Assembly: GCA_002898255.1 (NCBI GenBank)
Contig: BEIE01000004.1
Location: 124,001 to 188,000 of the forward strand
Reading direction: 5' to 3'
DNA length: 64,000 nucleotides
Source of the DNA: a bacterium HR28
GTDB lineage: Bacteria > Chloroflexota > Chloroflexia > Thermomicrobiales > Thermomicrobiaceae
A program made the position numbers and the translations under genes. This document shows, in pieces, positions 40,704 to 50,312 of the stretch (position 1 is the first letter of the stretch; each line of letters starts with the position of its first letter). The notes beneath the pieces were generated by a model. The model saw only the letters and a program-made list of their open reading frames with translations. It was not told where the DNA came from and did not search any database.

Positions 40704-41828
40704 ATGGATTCGATGGATCTGCATGCTCTGGATGGGATGACCGAATCGCTCTTTGGTCCCGATGAGACCCTTCCTTCTCTGGCTGATCTTGACGATTCCT
40801 CACTCGATGACAGCTTGAGTGTCCTCGAGAGTGAAACCAGTCTCGCACCCCCACGCACCTCGCTTCTCCACCGCCGACTACGTGATCAACATGAGCGTCT
40901 CGACCTCGAAGATGGCATCGGAATCAGTGACACGGTGCGGTTGTATCTCCAGGAGATCGGTGAGACGGCTCTTCTCACGCCACAGGAAGAGGTTTGGCTC
41001 GCACAACGGATCGAACGCGGGAAGATCGCTCAGGCTCGCCTCGAGCGAGGGGACTATGCGTCCGAGGAAGAGCGACAGGCGCTCCTCCATGACAAAGAGG
41101 ATGGCGAGCGTGCACGTGCTCACCTTATCCAAGCGAACTTGCGTCTGGTTGTCAGCGTTGCGAAGAAATACATCGGCCGTGGTTTGTCCTTCTTGGATCT
41201 GATCCAGGAAGGCAATATTGGCCTCATGAAGGCGACCGAAAAGTTCGATTACAAGCGCGGGTACAAGTTTTCCACGTATGCAACTTGGTGGATTCGACAA
41301 GCGATCACCCGAGCCATCTCCGATCAGAGCCGGACAATCCGTCTCCCAGTGCACGTTGGCGAAACGATTAATCGCATCAAGAAGATGAGCCATCGGCTTC
41401 AGCAAATCTTGGAGCGTGAGCCAACTCAGCTCGAGGTCGCTCGAGCGCTCGACATGCCAGAAGAAAAGATTCGTCAAATCCTGGAAGCAGCACGTCTCCC
41501 GGTTTCCCTCGAAGCTCCGATCGGACAAGACGGTGATGCGTTCTTGGGTGATTTCATTGAAGACGAGACGCAGCCACCGCCCATTGAGGTGGCATCGCAG
41601 CAGTTACTCCGGCAGCAGCTGGAGGAGGCGCTGAGCCGCCTTACGGAGCGCGAGCGCCGTATTATCGTGCTCCGCTACGGCTTGGAGGACGGTCAGTTCC
41701 GGACACTCGAAGAGGTCGGTCGAGAGTTCGGTATCACACGCGAGCGCATCCGGCAAATCGAGGCCAAGGCCCTCCGGAAGCTCCGCCACCCAAGCTGCAG
41801 CCGGATGCTCCGTGGCTATCTCGACTGA
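40704..41828 (+). CDS. sigA: Primary sigma factor of the RpoD/SigA family
   Basis: 374 residues from the ATG at 40704. A short acidic N-terminus replaces most of region 1.1. Region 1.2 is [20 protein letters not shown]; region 2 has [34 protein letters not shown] and [15 protein letters not shown]. Region 3 and region 4, with [20 protein letters not shown], follow. It recognises the -35/-10 promoters seen across the window. A long upstream open frame is unlikely to be translated. Whether this is the only primary sigma cannot be seen here. Confidence 0.93.
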   Translation: MDSMDLHALDGMTESLFGPDETLPSLADLDDSSLDDSLSVLESETSLAPPRTSLLHRRLRDQHERLDLEDGIGISDTVRLYLQEIGETALLTPQEEVWLAQRIERGKIAQARLERGDYASEEERQALLHDKEDGERARAHLIQANLRLVVSVAKKYIGRGLSFLDLIQEGNIGLMKATEKFDYKRGYKFSTYATWWIRQAITRAISDQSRTIRLPVHVGETINRIKKMSHRLQQILEREPTQLEVARALDMPEEKIRQILEAARLPVSLEAPIGQDGDAFLGDFIEDETQPPPIEVASQQLLRQQLEEALSRLTERERRIIVLRYGLEDGQFRTLEEVGREFGITRERIRQIEAKALRKLRHPSCSRMLRGYLD

Positions 41829-42124
41829 ATCTCTCCTTGCCCAGGGGCTTGTCGGCTTTCTACCCTGTCTCATTACCTGTCGGATCACGACAGGTGGAAT
41901 AGGGTGGACGCCCAGAGGCGGAGGCCGTTTTTCCATGTTCGTTATGCATGAGTCGCCTCTGGTGGCGTCTCTGAGCTTCTCTTCTCACCCTCGTGAAGGG
42001 AGATCTGGAGAGCGGCTGTTTGCCGCTCCAGTCTCGGGCAAGGCACCAGCTGAGAACCACAACACGGTCGTGATGGGCATACTCAGCGCTACGAGCACAC
42101 CTGGACTTCCGATTGTCCTGCCGA
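41829..42124. other. 296-nt convergent gap with two hairpins
   Basis: No gene seen. An 8-bp perfect stem ACCTGTCG at 41875-41882 with its complement at 41888-41895 (loop GATCA) and a bulged stem at 42005-42031 (GCGGC/GCCGC plus CTGGA/TCCAG) may terminate sigA and fabF. Neither is followed by a strong U-run. Confidence 0.5.
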
Positions 42125-43366
42125 CTAATTGGGATACTGACCAAGAATCAACACAGCATTATGCCCACCGAACCCGAAAGCGTTCGTCATGACGTAGCGT
42201 AGGGACGCTGCGCGCGGTTGGTTGGGAACATAATCGAGGTCACACTCCGGGTCAGGTTCGCGCAGATGCCATGTCGGCGGAATCATTTGGTGCTGGAGTG
42301 CTAAGACGCAGATGGCCGCTTCCAGTGCACCTGCTGCACCGAGCAAGTGACCAGTAAGGGCCTTTGTCGAACTCACTGGCGGCACTGCCTGCCGAGAGCC
42401 GAACAGCTGTTTTATCGCAGCGGTCTCCACCGTGTCGTTGAGAGGTGTACTTGTGCCGTGCGCGTTAATGTAGTCGATGTCTCGCGTCATAAGTCCTGCA
42501 TCGTCCAATGCAGACTTCATGGCAGCGACTGCACCGGATCCATCCACGCAAGGTTGGACGATGTGGTAGGCGTCGGCAGTCGTACCGTAGCCGAGGACCT
42601 CCGCGAGGATCGGTGCTCCGCGCTGCCGAGCATAGTCCTCCGACTCCAAGACGAGCACCGCCGCACCTTCAGCGATGACGAAGCCATCGCGTGTGCGATC
42701 GAACGGGCGGCTTGCTGTCTCTGGCTCGTCGTTCCGTCGTGAAAGTGCTTGCAGTGCGGCAAACCCGGCGATGACCGTGCGTGTGAGAGGGGCCTCGCTA
42801 CCGCCTGCAAGCGCAATGTCGGCGCGTTCCTCTCGGATCATCCGAGCAGCCTCGCCGATCGCATTCGCACCACTGGCGCAGGCTGACAACGTAGCGAAGT
42901 TCGGTCCCCGGGCTCCGGTGAGAATCGCGACGTATCCTGCGGCCATGTCGGCAAGAAACATCGGAATCAGGAATGGACTCACCCGTGCGGGCCCACGCGC
43001 CTGGAGTGTTTCAACGCCTGCCTCGAACGTCTCGACGCCACCCAGTGCTGACCCAATCACGACGGCAGTGCGTTCGGCGACTGCCGGAGTCAATTCAAGC
43101 CGGGCTGCTTGGAGTGCCTGCATGGCCGCTACGACTGCGAACTGGATGAAGCGGTCGGTCCGTCGCGCTTCTTTTGGGGGAAGAAAGCGTTCGGCCTCAA
43201 ATTCCTTCACCTCTCCTGCGACGCGACTCGGCAGATCTGTCGTATCGATTCTCGTGAGTATTCTCGTTCCTGATCGACCCTCCATGAGGGACGTCCAAAC
43301 ACTGACTGCGTCGTTCCCGATAGGGGTGACGAAGCCAAGACCGGTCACCACGACGCGTCGGCGCAC
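42125..43366 (-). CDS. fabF: 3-oxoacyl-[ACP] synthase II
   Basis: 413 residues, start GTG at 43366 after GAAAGGA. Condensing-enzyme triad: Cys in LSACASGANAIGEAARMI, His in INAHGTSTPLNDTVE, His in KALTGHLLGAAGALEA. The C-terminal NAFGFGGHNAVLIL is typical of FabF. It elongates acyl-ACP chains. It lies 4 nt after the hydroxyacid dehydrogenase stop. No other fab genes are adjacent. Confidence 0.94.
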   Translation of the reverse strand: MRRRVVVTGLGFVTPIGNDAVSVWTSLMEGRSGTRILTRIDTTDLPSRVAGEVKEFEAERFLPPKEARRTDRFIQFAVVAAMQALQAARLELTPAVAERTAVVIGSALGGVETFEAGVETLQARGPARVSPFLIPMFLADMAAGYVAILTGARGPNFATLSACASGANAIGEAARMIREERADIALAGGSEAPLTRTVIAGFAALQALSRRNDEPETASRPFDRTRDGFVIAEGAAVLVLESEDYARQRGAPILAEVLGYGTTADAYHIVQPCVDGSGAVAAMKSALDDAGLMTRDIDYINAHGTSTPLNDTVETAAIKQLFGSRQAVPPVSSTKALTGHLLGAAGALEAAICVLALQHQMIPPTWHLREPDPECDLDYVPNQPRAASLRYVMTNAFGFGGHNAVLILGQYPN

Positions 43367-43370
43367 CTTG

Positions 43371-44354
43371 TTATCCTTTCCGATGCAGTTCGTCCCAATT
43401 GAGCGAACGGGGTGGGCGTTCACCTCGCAGTGCGGCGACCAGGTTTTCAGCAGCGAGCTGAGCCATCCGTGCTCGTGTGACCTCACTAGCGCTCGCGATG
43501 TGCGGGGTGACGATGACGTTGGGGCACTGCAAGAGTGGATGGTCGGCCGGCAGCGGCTCCGGATCCGTGACGTCAAGTCCGGCACCCCACAAGCGTCGGT
43601 CACGAAGTGCTGCCACGAGGGCGTCTGTATCCACGACTGCTCCTCGCGCTGTGTTGATCAGCATGGCGTTCGGTTTCATGAGAGCCAATTCACGAGCCCC
43701 AATGAGTTTCCTGGTCTCAGGCGTTAGCGGCACGTGTAGTGTAACGATATCACTCTCAGCCAGCAGCTGATCGAGCGGCAGAAAGGTTGCTCGTAGTTGC
43801 TGTTCGATCTCGGGCGGTCGTTGCTCCCGGTCGGTATAGACCACGCGCATCCCGAAACCGCTCGCACGACGTGCGACAGCCTGGCCGATGCGACCGAAAC
43901 CAACAATTCCCAGTGTCGCTCCTGCTACATCTTGCCCTAGGAAGCCGAGCGGCTCCCAAGTTCGCCACTGGCCGCGATGGACAGCCTCTGCGGCTTCACA
44001 TACGCGCCGTGCGACGGCAAGAATGAGTGCCCAGGTGAAGTCTGCCGTCGTCTCCGTCAGAACATCTGGCGTGATACAGACGACGACACCGCGAGCGGTG
44101 CACGCCTCAACATCGATGTTGTCAAAGCCGACGGCCATGTTACTGACGGCTTTGATTGATGGTAAGGCATCGAGGAGTTTCGCGTCGATTCGTTCGGTGA
44201 GAAGGGTGAGGAGACCATCAGCATCTTTGGCAAATTCGAGGAGTTCTTCACGCGTCGGTGGTAATGGTCCAGGCCAGATACTGACCTCGTATCCTGCGCG
44301 CTGGAGTACCTCGATTCCCGTTTCGGGGATTCGTCTGGTGACGACTACTCGCAC
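43371..44354 (-). CDS. D-isomer 2-hydroxyacid dehydrogenase (glyoxylate/hydroxypyruvate reductase type)
   Basis: 327 residues from the GTG at 44354, chosen because AAGAAGGAG lies 7 nt ahead; a GTG nine codons upstream is less likely. NAD motif LGIVGFGRIGQAVARRASGF, catalytic Arg in LINTARGAVVDTDALVAALR, Glu in GLDVTDPEPLP and His in VIVTPHIASAS. By similarity of segments it fits D-glycerate dehydrogenase/glyoxylate reductase. Co-transcribed with fabF, without an obvious pathway link. Confidence 0.9.
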   Translation of the reverse strand: MRVVVTRRIPETGIEVLQRAGYEVSIWPGPLPPTREELLEFAKDADGLLTLLTERIDAKLLDALPSIKAVSNMAVGFDNIDVEACTARGVVVCITPDVLTETTADFTWALILAVARRVCEAAEAVHRGQWRTWEPLGFLGQDVAGATLGIVGFGRIGQAVARRASGFGMRVVYTDREQRPPEIEQQLRATFLPLDQLLAESDIVTLHVPLTPETRKLIGARELALMKPNAMLINTARGAVVDTDALVAALRDRRLWGAGLDVTDPEPLPADHPLLQCPNVIVTPHIASASEVTRARMAQLAAENLVAALRGERPPRSLNWDELHRKG

Positions 44355-45021
44355 GCTCGTCTCCTTCTTCGCGTTTGCCACTTTCGGCCTCTCTATCGTC
44401 CGACATACGATCGGACTGATCGCATTCTATCGCCTCCTGCCGCTCGTGATGGCAAGAGACGCTCGCAGTTTGTGCTCAGACGTACCACTGATGCTGGTGA
44501 TGGCGAACCTTCGCGGGTGGGGTCGGCTCTAGGAGTGGTTGTGCCAAGCGGATACTGATCACCGGCGTGACATCAGCAGCGGGAAAGGAAAGGATGACCG
44601 GCCACTTTGCCGGCACTCCATCTCCTGATGTGGTCATTCTGTCGGCAGATCGAGATTGCACTTGTTAAGAGATGGCGATATTGCCGAGGCTCGCGGCGCG
44701 GTGTGACCAAGTTGCTTTGATACAGGATGCCTTCCCTGGTGCAAGACGCCAACTTGACTCGTACCATGGGCCGGAAGTGGACTGAGACTTATCCCCAGTA
44801 AGGAGCTCGAGCCGCTCCAAACTTGGAGCGTTCCTTCCAGTGACCGATTGGTGGGGAAGAGAGCGTCTCTTCCTCACCTCCGCTGTGAGCGCAAGATCGT
44901 CCGCAAGTTGTCTCCGGAAGGTCGGTCAAATCGGTTCCGTCGAATCCCAAAAAAGAAAGACCACCCGCAGGATGTCAGCGAGGTGATCCCTTTGCTGTCG
45001 AAGTCTAACCTGAGATATCGG
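44355..45021. other. 667-nt gap without recognised genes
   Basis: Open frames here are short, lack ribosome-binding sites and show no family. One clear inverted repeat, CGCTCCAA at 44813-44820 with TTGGAGCG at 44823-44830, sits in the middle. It is the longest non-coding stretch of the window, with no recognised RNA motif. Confidence 0.5.
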
Positions 45022-45093
45022 CTCCCCGAGCAGGATTCGAACCTGCAACCTTGCGGTTAACAGCCGCCTGCTCTACCGTTGAGCTATCGGGGA
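45022..45093 (-). tRNA. tRNA-Asn (GTT)
   Basis: On the minus strand acceptor TCCCCGA pairs with TCGGGGA. The D-arm AGCTCAACGGTAGAGC, the anticodon loop CTGTTAACC with anticodon GTT, and the T-arm GCAGGTTCGAATCCTGC are all intact. CCA is not fully encoded (GCCG follows the acceptor stem). Confidence 0.97.
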
Positions 45094-45117
45094 CCGCTCT
45101 TCAATTGTCGCACTCGG

Positions 45118-45147
45118 ATTCTGCCACAGGTCTTGGCAGTTCGTCAA
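45118..45147 (-). promoter_or_regulatory. Promoter candidate of tRNA-Asn
   Basis: On the minus strand TTGACG (45142-45147) and CAGAAT (45118-45123) are 18 bp apart, 24 bp before the tRNA 5' end. Confidence 0.5.
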
Positions 45148-45239
45148 GGGTTTCTTTGTGGGGGAGGTGTGCCACTTTGTGGTACCGCCGGCTGCCCGTT
45201 GGCTCATACTGGGATATGTCGTGCGGAACCATTGTGCGC

Positions 45240-45355
45240 GTCTCCCCTTCACTTCGCCTCCGCCGGCTTACTTTCTGCACTGCCCCTCCTCTCTGCCTCC
45301 CCCTACTCAAGCTTTCCCTTGTCCTCACATCTCCCTATCTTCCCGCTTACTCACA
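45240..45355 (+). other. Pyrimidine-rich tract upstream of the 45419 gene
   Basis: About 115 nt in the 325-nt gap between the tRNA and the next gene are strongly C/T-rich with very few G, unlike the rest of the window. No coding frame is credible here. Confidence 0.5.
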
Positions 45356-45418
45356 TCGCCGTGTTACACTGCGGCCGACAAGGATCGAGTCGGTGATGTC
45401 GTGGAAGGACTCCTAGAC

Positions 45419-46408
45419 ATGCGCATCCTGACGCGGCATGATGTCTATCGCCTCGTCCCAATGTCAGTTGCCATCGAGCTTGTCGCACGCGCATTCCGCG
45501 ATCTCTCTCTCGGTCAAGCACACGCACCGCTCCGCACGCCAATCGAAATACCCGATCATCACGGGACAACACTTTTCATGCCGGCCTATGTTCCTTCCTC
45601 CGGTGGACTCGGCCTTAAGGTAGTTTCCGTTTTCCCAGAGAATCCCTCACGCTATAAGAAACCTACCATCCATGCGGCGGTTCTCACCGTCTCCCTAGAA
45701 ACGGGTGAACCTACTGCACTCTTAGACGGCACCTACCTTACCGCGCTGCGCACCGGTGCAGCGTCCGGTGTGGCCACGCAGCTATTGGCGCGTCCTGACT
45801 CGCGCCGACTTCTCGTCATCGGTGCAGGCGCTCAAGGACCGACACAAGCGTGGGCAGTTCTCACTGTTCGCCCAATTGAAACAATCTATGTCTATGACCG
45901 AGTTCCGGAAGCGAGTGCGACCTTCGCACAGCGCCTGCGCGAACTGGCACCAGATCATCAGGCCGAGGTGATTCCGATCGACGACATCGCACCAGTTCTT
46001 CCGACGGTTGATGTCATTTGCACCGCCACAACTGCACGCGAGCCTTTGTTTCACGATGCCCACGTTCCCGCTGGCGTTCACATCAATGCGATCGGCGCGT
46101 TCACGCCCGAGATGCAGGAGATTCCACCGGAAACGGTTGCTCGGGCCTACGTGGTGGTCGATTCCGTCGCTGCCGCGTTGGCCGAAGCTGGAGATCTCAT
46201 TAAACCACTGCGTGCTGGGTTAATCGACGAATCCCATATCCAGACAGAACTTGGTGAAATCGTCGCCGGTTTAAAGCCGGCCAGAACGTCCCGTGAGCAA
46301 ATCACCTTGTTCAAGTCGGTCGGCAATGCTGTACAAGACCTCGCTGTCGCAGCTGAGGCAGTCCGGCGTGCTCAGGCTGAAGGATACGGACAAGAGATCG
46401 AGCTCTGA
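45419..46408 (+). CDS. Ornithine cyclodeaminase / mu-crystallin family protein
   Basis: 329 residues from the ATG at 45419 (GGAAGGA upstream). [20 protein letters not shown] and [20 protein letters not shown] form the substrate site. The Rossmann motif [20 protein letters not shown] follows, then [16 protein letters not shown] and [18 protein letters not shown]. Family members include ornithine cyclodeaminase, alanine dehydrogenase and ketimine reductases; which one cannot be told. Single gene with a terminator downstream. Confidence 0.88.
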   Translation: MRILTRHDVYRLVPMSVAIELVARAFRDLSLGQAHAPLRTPIEIPDHHGTTLFMPAYVPSSGGLGLKVVSVFPENPSRYKKPTIHAAVLTVSLETGEPTALLDGTYLTALRTGAASGVATQLLARPDSRRLLVIGAGAQGPTQAWAVLTVRPIETIYVYDRVPEASATFAQRLRELAPDHQAEVIPIDDIAPVLPTVDVICTATTAREPLFHDAHVPAGVHINAIGAFTPEMQEIPPETVARAYVVVDSVAAALAEAGDLIKPLRAGLIDESHIQTELGEIVAGLKPARTSREQITLFKSVGNAVQDLAVAAEAVRRAQAEGYGQEIEL

Positions 46409-46445
46409 TCCACTCTTCACTCATCCAGCACGGAGTCACAACAAT

Positions 46446-46472
46446 GCCTGAGGATCTGTGTGATCCTCAGGC
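46446..46472. terminator. Perfect 11-bp hairpin between convergent genes
   Basis: GCCTGAGGATC at 46446-46456 and its complement at 46462-46472, loop TGTGT. On the minus strand it is followed by ATTGTTGT. It likely ends both the 45419 gene and nuoF. Confidence 0.7.
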
Positions 46473-46505
46473 TTCTCACCCGTGGTCTTCTAAGCATTAT
46501 CGCTC

Positions 46506-48224
46506 TTAGGACGCTATCGGTGCTGCGGCTGTCATGGGGCACACCCCAGCGCGACAGCGTCGCTCGGTGATGTGCTCAATGAATTCCTCGCGGAAGCGCT
46601 CCAACATTCCCAGGAGCGGCATTGGTGCGACCTGCCCAAGGCCACACAGCGAGAGATCGATAATGTGCTTACTCGCGTATTGGATCACATCAAGATCCTC
46701 GGGTCTGCCGAATCCATGCCTGATCCGGTCGAGGATCTCCACCAGGGCAGGGGTTCCTAAGCGACATGGGGTGCATTTTCCGCACGACTCATATCGGCTG
46801 AATGCCACCAGGTATCGCGCGAAGTCAACCGCGCAGACGGTGTCGTCGAAGACCACAAACCCACCCGATCCCAGCATCGCACCAAGGGGGGTCAACGCAT
46901 CGAAGTCCACAGGAACATCAAGTTCTTCCTCCCGCAGTGGTCCGGCTGAGACACCACCAGTTTGGACACCCTTGAACCGATAGCCGTCACGCAGACCGCC
47001 GAATACCTCGAATATCAGCTGGCGCATCGGCATCCCGAGCTCGATCTCAGCGACCCCAAGATACCGAACAGGTCCTTGCATCGTTACAAGTTTCGTTCCC
47101 GTACTCTCCTTGGTCCCGAGCGCAGCATACCAAGAACCGCCGTTGCGGATGATTGCCGGGATCGACGCAAACGTCTCGGTATTATTCAGCACCGTTGGTC
47201 GCTTCCAAAGTCCTTCCTCCACGGAGCGGGGCGGCTTGGTACGTGGTTGGCCACGTTGCCCCATGATGGCGTACATGAGCGCAGATCCTTCACCACAGAT
47301 GTACGCTCCACCCCCTGTTCGGACACGGACGTGGCACGAGAAGCCGCTCCCGAGGATGTTATCCCCGAGAAGCCCCAGCTCGTACGCTTGCTCAACCGCC
47401 TTCTGAAATCGCCGCAAGGCTAGTGCATGCTCACCACCGATGTAGTTGTATCCATGCGGCGTCTCCAGAGCGTAGCAACCAATCAAGAGGCCTTCAAGGA
47501 CAAGATGCGGATTCGTCTCAAGCAGTCGACGATCTTTAAAGACGTTCGGTTCACCCTCGTGGCTGTTGACCACCACATATTTCGGCCATGCTGGTGTACG
47601 GCGCCCGCTTTCCCACTTGATACCCGTCGGGAAACCTGCCCCACCGCGACCACGGAGGTTGGACGTCTTCACCTCGTTGACGACCTCTTCCGGCGTCATC
47701 TCGAACAATGCCTTCAGAAAAGCCCGGTATCCCCCTGTCGCAATGTAGTCATCGATCGATTCTGGGTCGATGATGCCGGCCTGTTCAAGCAGCAGGCGTC
47801 GCTGAGAACGGAGGAACGGGTGGTCTCGCAGAGCAGGAATACCCTGCCAGCTTTCTCCCGCACGGACGCCAAGGGCCCACTCCGGACGCAGCTCACCTCG
47901 CCGGAGCGCGTCGAGGAGGTCGGGAACCCGGTCGGTTGTCACCCACCCATACACGATCGGTGGCTGACCCGGTAGTTTGATTTCGACAAAAGGTTCGGCG
48001 AAGCACCATCCGGCGCAACCGACTCGTCGGAGCACAGCAGGGATATGTCCATCCGAAAGCAGCAGCTCAAGGTGGCGGTACGTTTCTAGCGCCCCCTTGG
48101 CGATACTGCACTCGCTAATGCCGACCGAGATCACCCATCGATCACCAGACCAGAGCGTCTCCCACCGCTGCTCCGCCTGTGCTGCATATTGCTCAAACGC
48201 CGCTCGGTCACTCAGTCGACCCAT
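46506..48224 (-). CDS. nuoF: NuoF-type NADH-binding flavoprotein subunit
   Basis: 572 residues. The N-terminal 120 residues are a thioredoxin-like [2Fe-2S] domain (ISVGISECSIAKGA, RRVGCAGWCF). The flavin/NADH core follows with TSNLRGRGGAGFPTGIKWES and NSHEGEPNVFKDR, then the SLBB region, and the 4Fe-4S motif SRYESCGKCTPCRLGT. The fused N-terminal domain is typical of hydrogenase or formate-dehydrogenase diaphorases (HoxF, HndC, FdsB) rather than classical complex I. It ends ERRCRAGVCPM without extra ferredoxin domains. Its start overlaps nuoE by 17 nt. Confidence 0.9.
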   Translation of the reverse strand: MGRLSDRAAFEQYAAQAEQRWETLWSGDRWVISVGISECSIAKGALETYRHLELLLSDGHIPAVLRRVGCAGWCFAEPFVEIKLPGQPPIVYGWVTTDRVPDLLDALRRGELRPEWALGVRAGESWQGIPALRDHPFLRSQRRLLLEQAGIIDPESIDDYIATGGYRAFLKALFEMTPEEVVNEVKTSNLRGRGGAGFPTGIKWESGRRTPAWPKYVVVNSHEGEPNVFKDRRLLETNPHLVLEGLLIGCYALETPHGYNYIGGEHALALRRFQKAVEQAYELGLLGDNILGSGFSCHVRVRTGGGAYICGEGSALMYAIMGQRGQPRTKPPRSVEEGLWKRPTVLNNTETFASIPAIIRNGGSWYAALGTKESTGTKLVTMQGPVRYLGVAEIELGMPMRQLIFEVFGGLRDGYRFKGVQTGGVSAGPLREEELDVPVDFDALTPLGAMLGSGGFVVFDDTVCAVDFARYLVAFSRYESCGKCTPCRLGTPALVEILDRIRHGFGRPEDLDVIQYASKHIIDLSLCGLGQVAPMPLLGMLERFREEFIEHITERRCRAGVCPMTAAAPIAS

Positions 48225-48750
48225 CGGCTGCCTCCGTCTGCGCTTCGCCCTGTAATTCCGCGATGAGGGCTTGTAGTCGCTCCAGGTTCAGGCGGCCCAC
48301 ATACTCGTGATGATCCAGTTGGGCGAACGGAGCCAAGTCACAGACCCCAAGACACCCGTTGAAGACGTGAACCGTGAGTGCGCCATCAGGAGTTGTCCCC
48401 TGTCCAGTGATCCCATAGCGCTCCTGTAGAAACTCGACCAATCTACCTGCTCCGGCGACATAGCATGCCGCGCCGTGACAAATCCACAGAAAATGCCTCC
48501 CTGGCGGTTCTGTCCGAAAGTCAGCATAGAACGTCAAGAGTCCATAGATCCGGTTGGTAGTCACTCCGAGATGTTCTGCAATCAATTGCGCGGCCTCCGG
48601 CGGAACCCAACCGAAGAGTCGCTGGGCTTCCTGGCAAGCCCCCACCACAAGTTCTTGCGCTTCGCGGTAGTCGCGCGGCCGAAACCGCTCTTCCAGTACC
48701 CGCCGCAACGGTTCCAGGTCTACTCTCTGCCCTGACTTCGTCGGCTCCAT
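48208..48750 (-). CDS. nuoE: NuoE-type [2Fe-2S] subunit
   Basis: 180 residues from the second ATG at 48750, 8 nt after GGGAGGG; the ATG at 48756 is too close to the site. Thioredoxin-like fold with LGVTTNRIYGLLTFYADFRT and the four-Cys cluster motif CHGAACYVAGAG then FNGCLGVCDLAP. It passes electrons from the NuoF-like flavoprotein. No NuoG, hydrogenase or formate dehydrogenase large subunit follows, so the partner is elsewhere. Confidence 0.92.
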   Translation of the reverse strand: MEPTKSGQRVDLEPLRRVLEERFRPRDYREAQELVVGACQEAQRLFGWVPPEAAQLIAEHLGVTTNRIYGLLTFYADFRTEPPGRHFLWICHGAACYVAGAGRLVEFLQERYGITGQGTTPDGALTVHVFNGCLGVCDLAPFAQLDHHEYVGRLNLERLQALIAELQGEAQTEAADGSTE

Positions 48751-48786
48751 CGGCATTTCCCTCCCAGCGACCACGCCCTGGCCGCC

Positions 48787-48827
48787 AGTATACCGCGCTG
48801 CACCGCGCACTCTGCCGCAGCTATACT
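48787..48827. promoter_or_regulatory. Divergent -10 boxes for nuoE and the 48857 gene
   Basis: TATACT on the plus strand at 48822-48827 and TATACT on the minus strand at 48787-48792 are in the 106-bp divergent gap. The matching -35 boxes are weak (TGCACC-like on plus). Close spacing would make the two promoters compete. Confidence 0.45.
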
Positions 48828-48856
48828 GTGACACGAATGACACAAGGAGTAGTCGA

Positions 48857-49306
48857 GTGTTTTGGCTTGATCGGCTGGTTGAGGAACGAATCCGTACCGC
48901 GCAGGAGCAGGGGGCCTTTCGTAATCTCCCTGGCGAGGGGCGACCTTTGCCTGACGACCATGAACCTTCTACCGAAGCATGGGCTGCTCACCGTTTACTG
49001 AAAAAGCATGGCCTACTTCCTGATTGGCTTCAGCTTCGCAAAGAGATCTACAGCGAACGTCAACTCGTTCGCCAGGCTTGGGACGAGTACTGGCGCGCTG
49101 TCGACGAACTCGATCCCGCTGATCCGGCACATGCCGCAATTCTTCGTCGCCTTGCCTGGCGCTACCGTGAACTCGCCCGCGCCTTGAATCGCAAGATCGA
49201 TCAGCACAATCTCCGCTGCCCGTCGATGGCTCACGAACTCGTGCGGTTTCCTGAGGACATGATCGAACGCGAATGGCGCCGACGCGGTGTTACTCCCCCG
49301 GAGTGA
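48857..49306 (+). CDS. DUF1992 (DnaJC28-like) protein
   Basis: 149 residues, GTG start after AAGGAG. DUF1992 signature LVEERIRTAQEQGAFRNLPG followed by GEGRPLP, then LLKKHGLLPDWLQLRKEIYS. The domain occurs alone in bacteria and in the human DnaJ homologue DNAJC28; function unknown. C-terminal basic helices RELARALNRKIDQHNLRCPS. Confidence 0.88.
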   Translation: MFWLDRLVEERIRTAQEQGAFRNLPGEGRPLPDDHEPSTEAWAAHRLLKKHGLLPDWLQLRKEIYSERQLVRQAWDEYWRAVDELDPADPAHAAILRRLAWRYRELARALNRKIDQHNLRCPSMAHELVRFPEDMIEREWRRRGVTPPE

Positions 49307-49314
49307 GGAGCACT

Positions 49315-49653
49315 TTACTCCTCGCGCGCTCCACGCCCCCAGCGATCGTACCCAAAGAGGCGCTGGAAATCTCCGTCAAAGTGCTCGAGGAACTCACGGA
49401 TTTCCTCAACGTCCCGTTCGGTAACCGGCTCGTCTCGCCGCACGGGTGCCAGGTCAGCTAACTGTTCCTCACCGATCACCGCTGCGATTAAGCTTGACGC
49501 TCCACAATACTGACAGGTCAAGCGAAATGCCCAGGTCGATCGTGAACGCCCCAGCGCCTGCAGATCTTCAGCTCTGAAGCGCTCCCCACAAACGGCACAC
49601 CGTTCGACCAGATTCAGCACAATTGCGCGAACACGTTCCCAACGTGGATCCAT
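49315..49653 (-). CDS. Small zinc-ribbon-like protein
   Basis: 112 residues. Two CxxC pairs, CAVCGERF and CQYCGASS, about 28 residues apart probably bind one zinc. The C-terminal half is acidic and helical (TERDVEEIREFLEHFDGDFQ). No known family. It begins 6 nt after the DUF151 stop, so it is co-transcribed. Confidence 0.75.
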   Translation of the reverse strand: MDPRWERVRAIVLNLVERCAVCGERFRAEDLQALGRSRSTWAFRLTCQYCGASSLIAAVIGEEQLADLAPVRRDEPVTERDVEEIREFLEHFDGDFQRLFGYDRWGRGAREE

Positions 49654-49659
49654 GCCGTC

Positions 49660-50205
49660 CTACTTCTTGTCCAAATCATCTAGGTCAAGCGACTCGATCA
49701 CTTCACGGAATACCGAGAGATCAGCCTCAGAGATCGACTCCTCGGATTCGACCCGTTCGATCTCCGGTGGCTCCAACTCGCCTTCGCTCTCCGTTTCTTC
49801 TTCGCTTTCGAGGCGGACCCCTGCTCGCTCCATCACCGACTCGTCCACGTAGATCGGCACTTTGGCCCGCACCGCCAGCGCGATGGCATCACTGGGTCGA
49901 CTGTCGATCTCGATCCTGCGCCCATTCACCGCGAGCACGATCCGCGCATAGAAGATCTCCTGAGAGAGATCGGTAACCGCAACCTCGCGGATCTCCGCAC
50001 CGAGTTCGCTAATGACCGTCCGCAAGAGGTCGTACGGTAGCGGGCGAGCCGGGGTCATCCCCTGTATCGCCATCGCGATCGCCTCGGCTTCGAACGGGCC
50101 GATCCAGATCGGCAGGTGCCGGTCTCCATGGACTTCCTTCAGCAGGACGACTCGATGCTGCGTCACCAAACTGACTCGAATGCTATCGACTACCGTCTCG
50201 ATCAT
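49660..50205 (-). CDS. Bifunctional nuclease (DUF151) family protein
   Basis: 181 residues from the ATG at 50205 (GAGGAAGG upstream). The DUF151 domain covers about 1-130: VVLLKEVHGDRHLPIWIGPF, EAEAIAMAIQG, ARPLPYDLLRTVISELGAEI and SRPSDAIALAVRAKVPIYVD. The remaining 50 residues are highly acidic, with a UVR-like helix (EADLSVFREVIESLDLDD). Plant and bacterial relatives cleave DNA and RNA; the role in this organism is not known. Confidence 0.9.
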   Translation of the reverse strand: MIETVVDSIRVSLVTQHRVVLLKEVHGDRHLPIWIGPFEAEAIAMAIQGMTPARPLPYDLLRTVISELGAEIREVAVTDLSQEIFYARIVLAVNGRRIEIDSRPSDAIALAVRAKVPIYVDESVMERAGVRLESEEETESEGELEPPEIERVESEESISEADLSVFREVIESLDLDDLDKK

Positions 50206-50312
50206 ACCCTGCACCTTCCTCTGGCACGCTCAGATTTTCGTACAGGGCGTCCTCCGGCCACACCCGCCCATTGTCCCGCTCGCGTCAACTCGATTCTACA
50301 CCCATCCTCATC

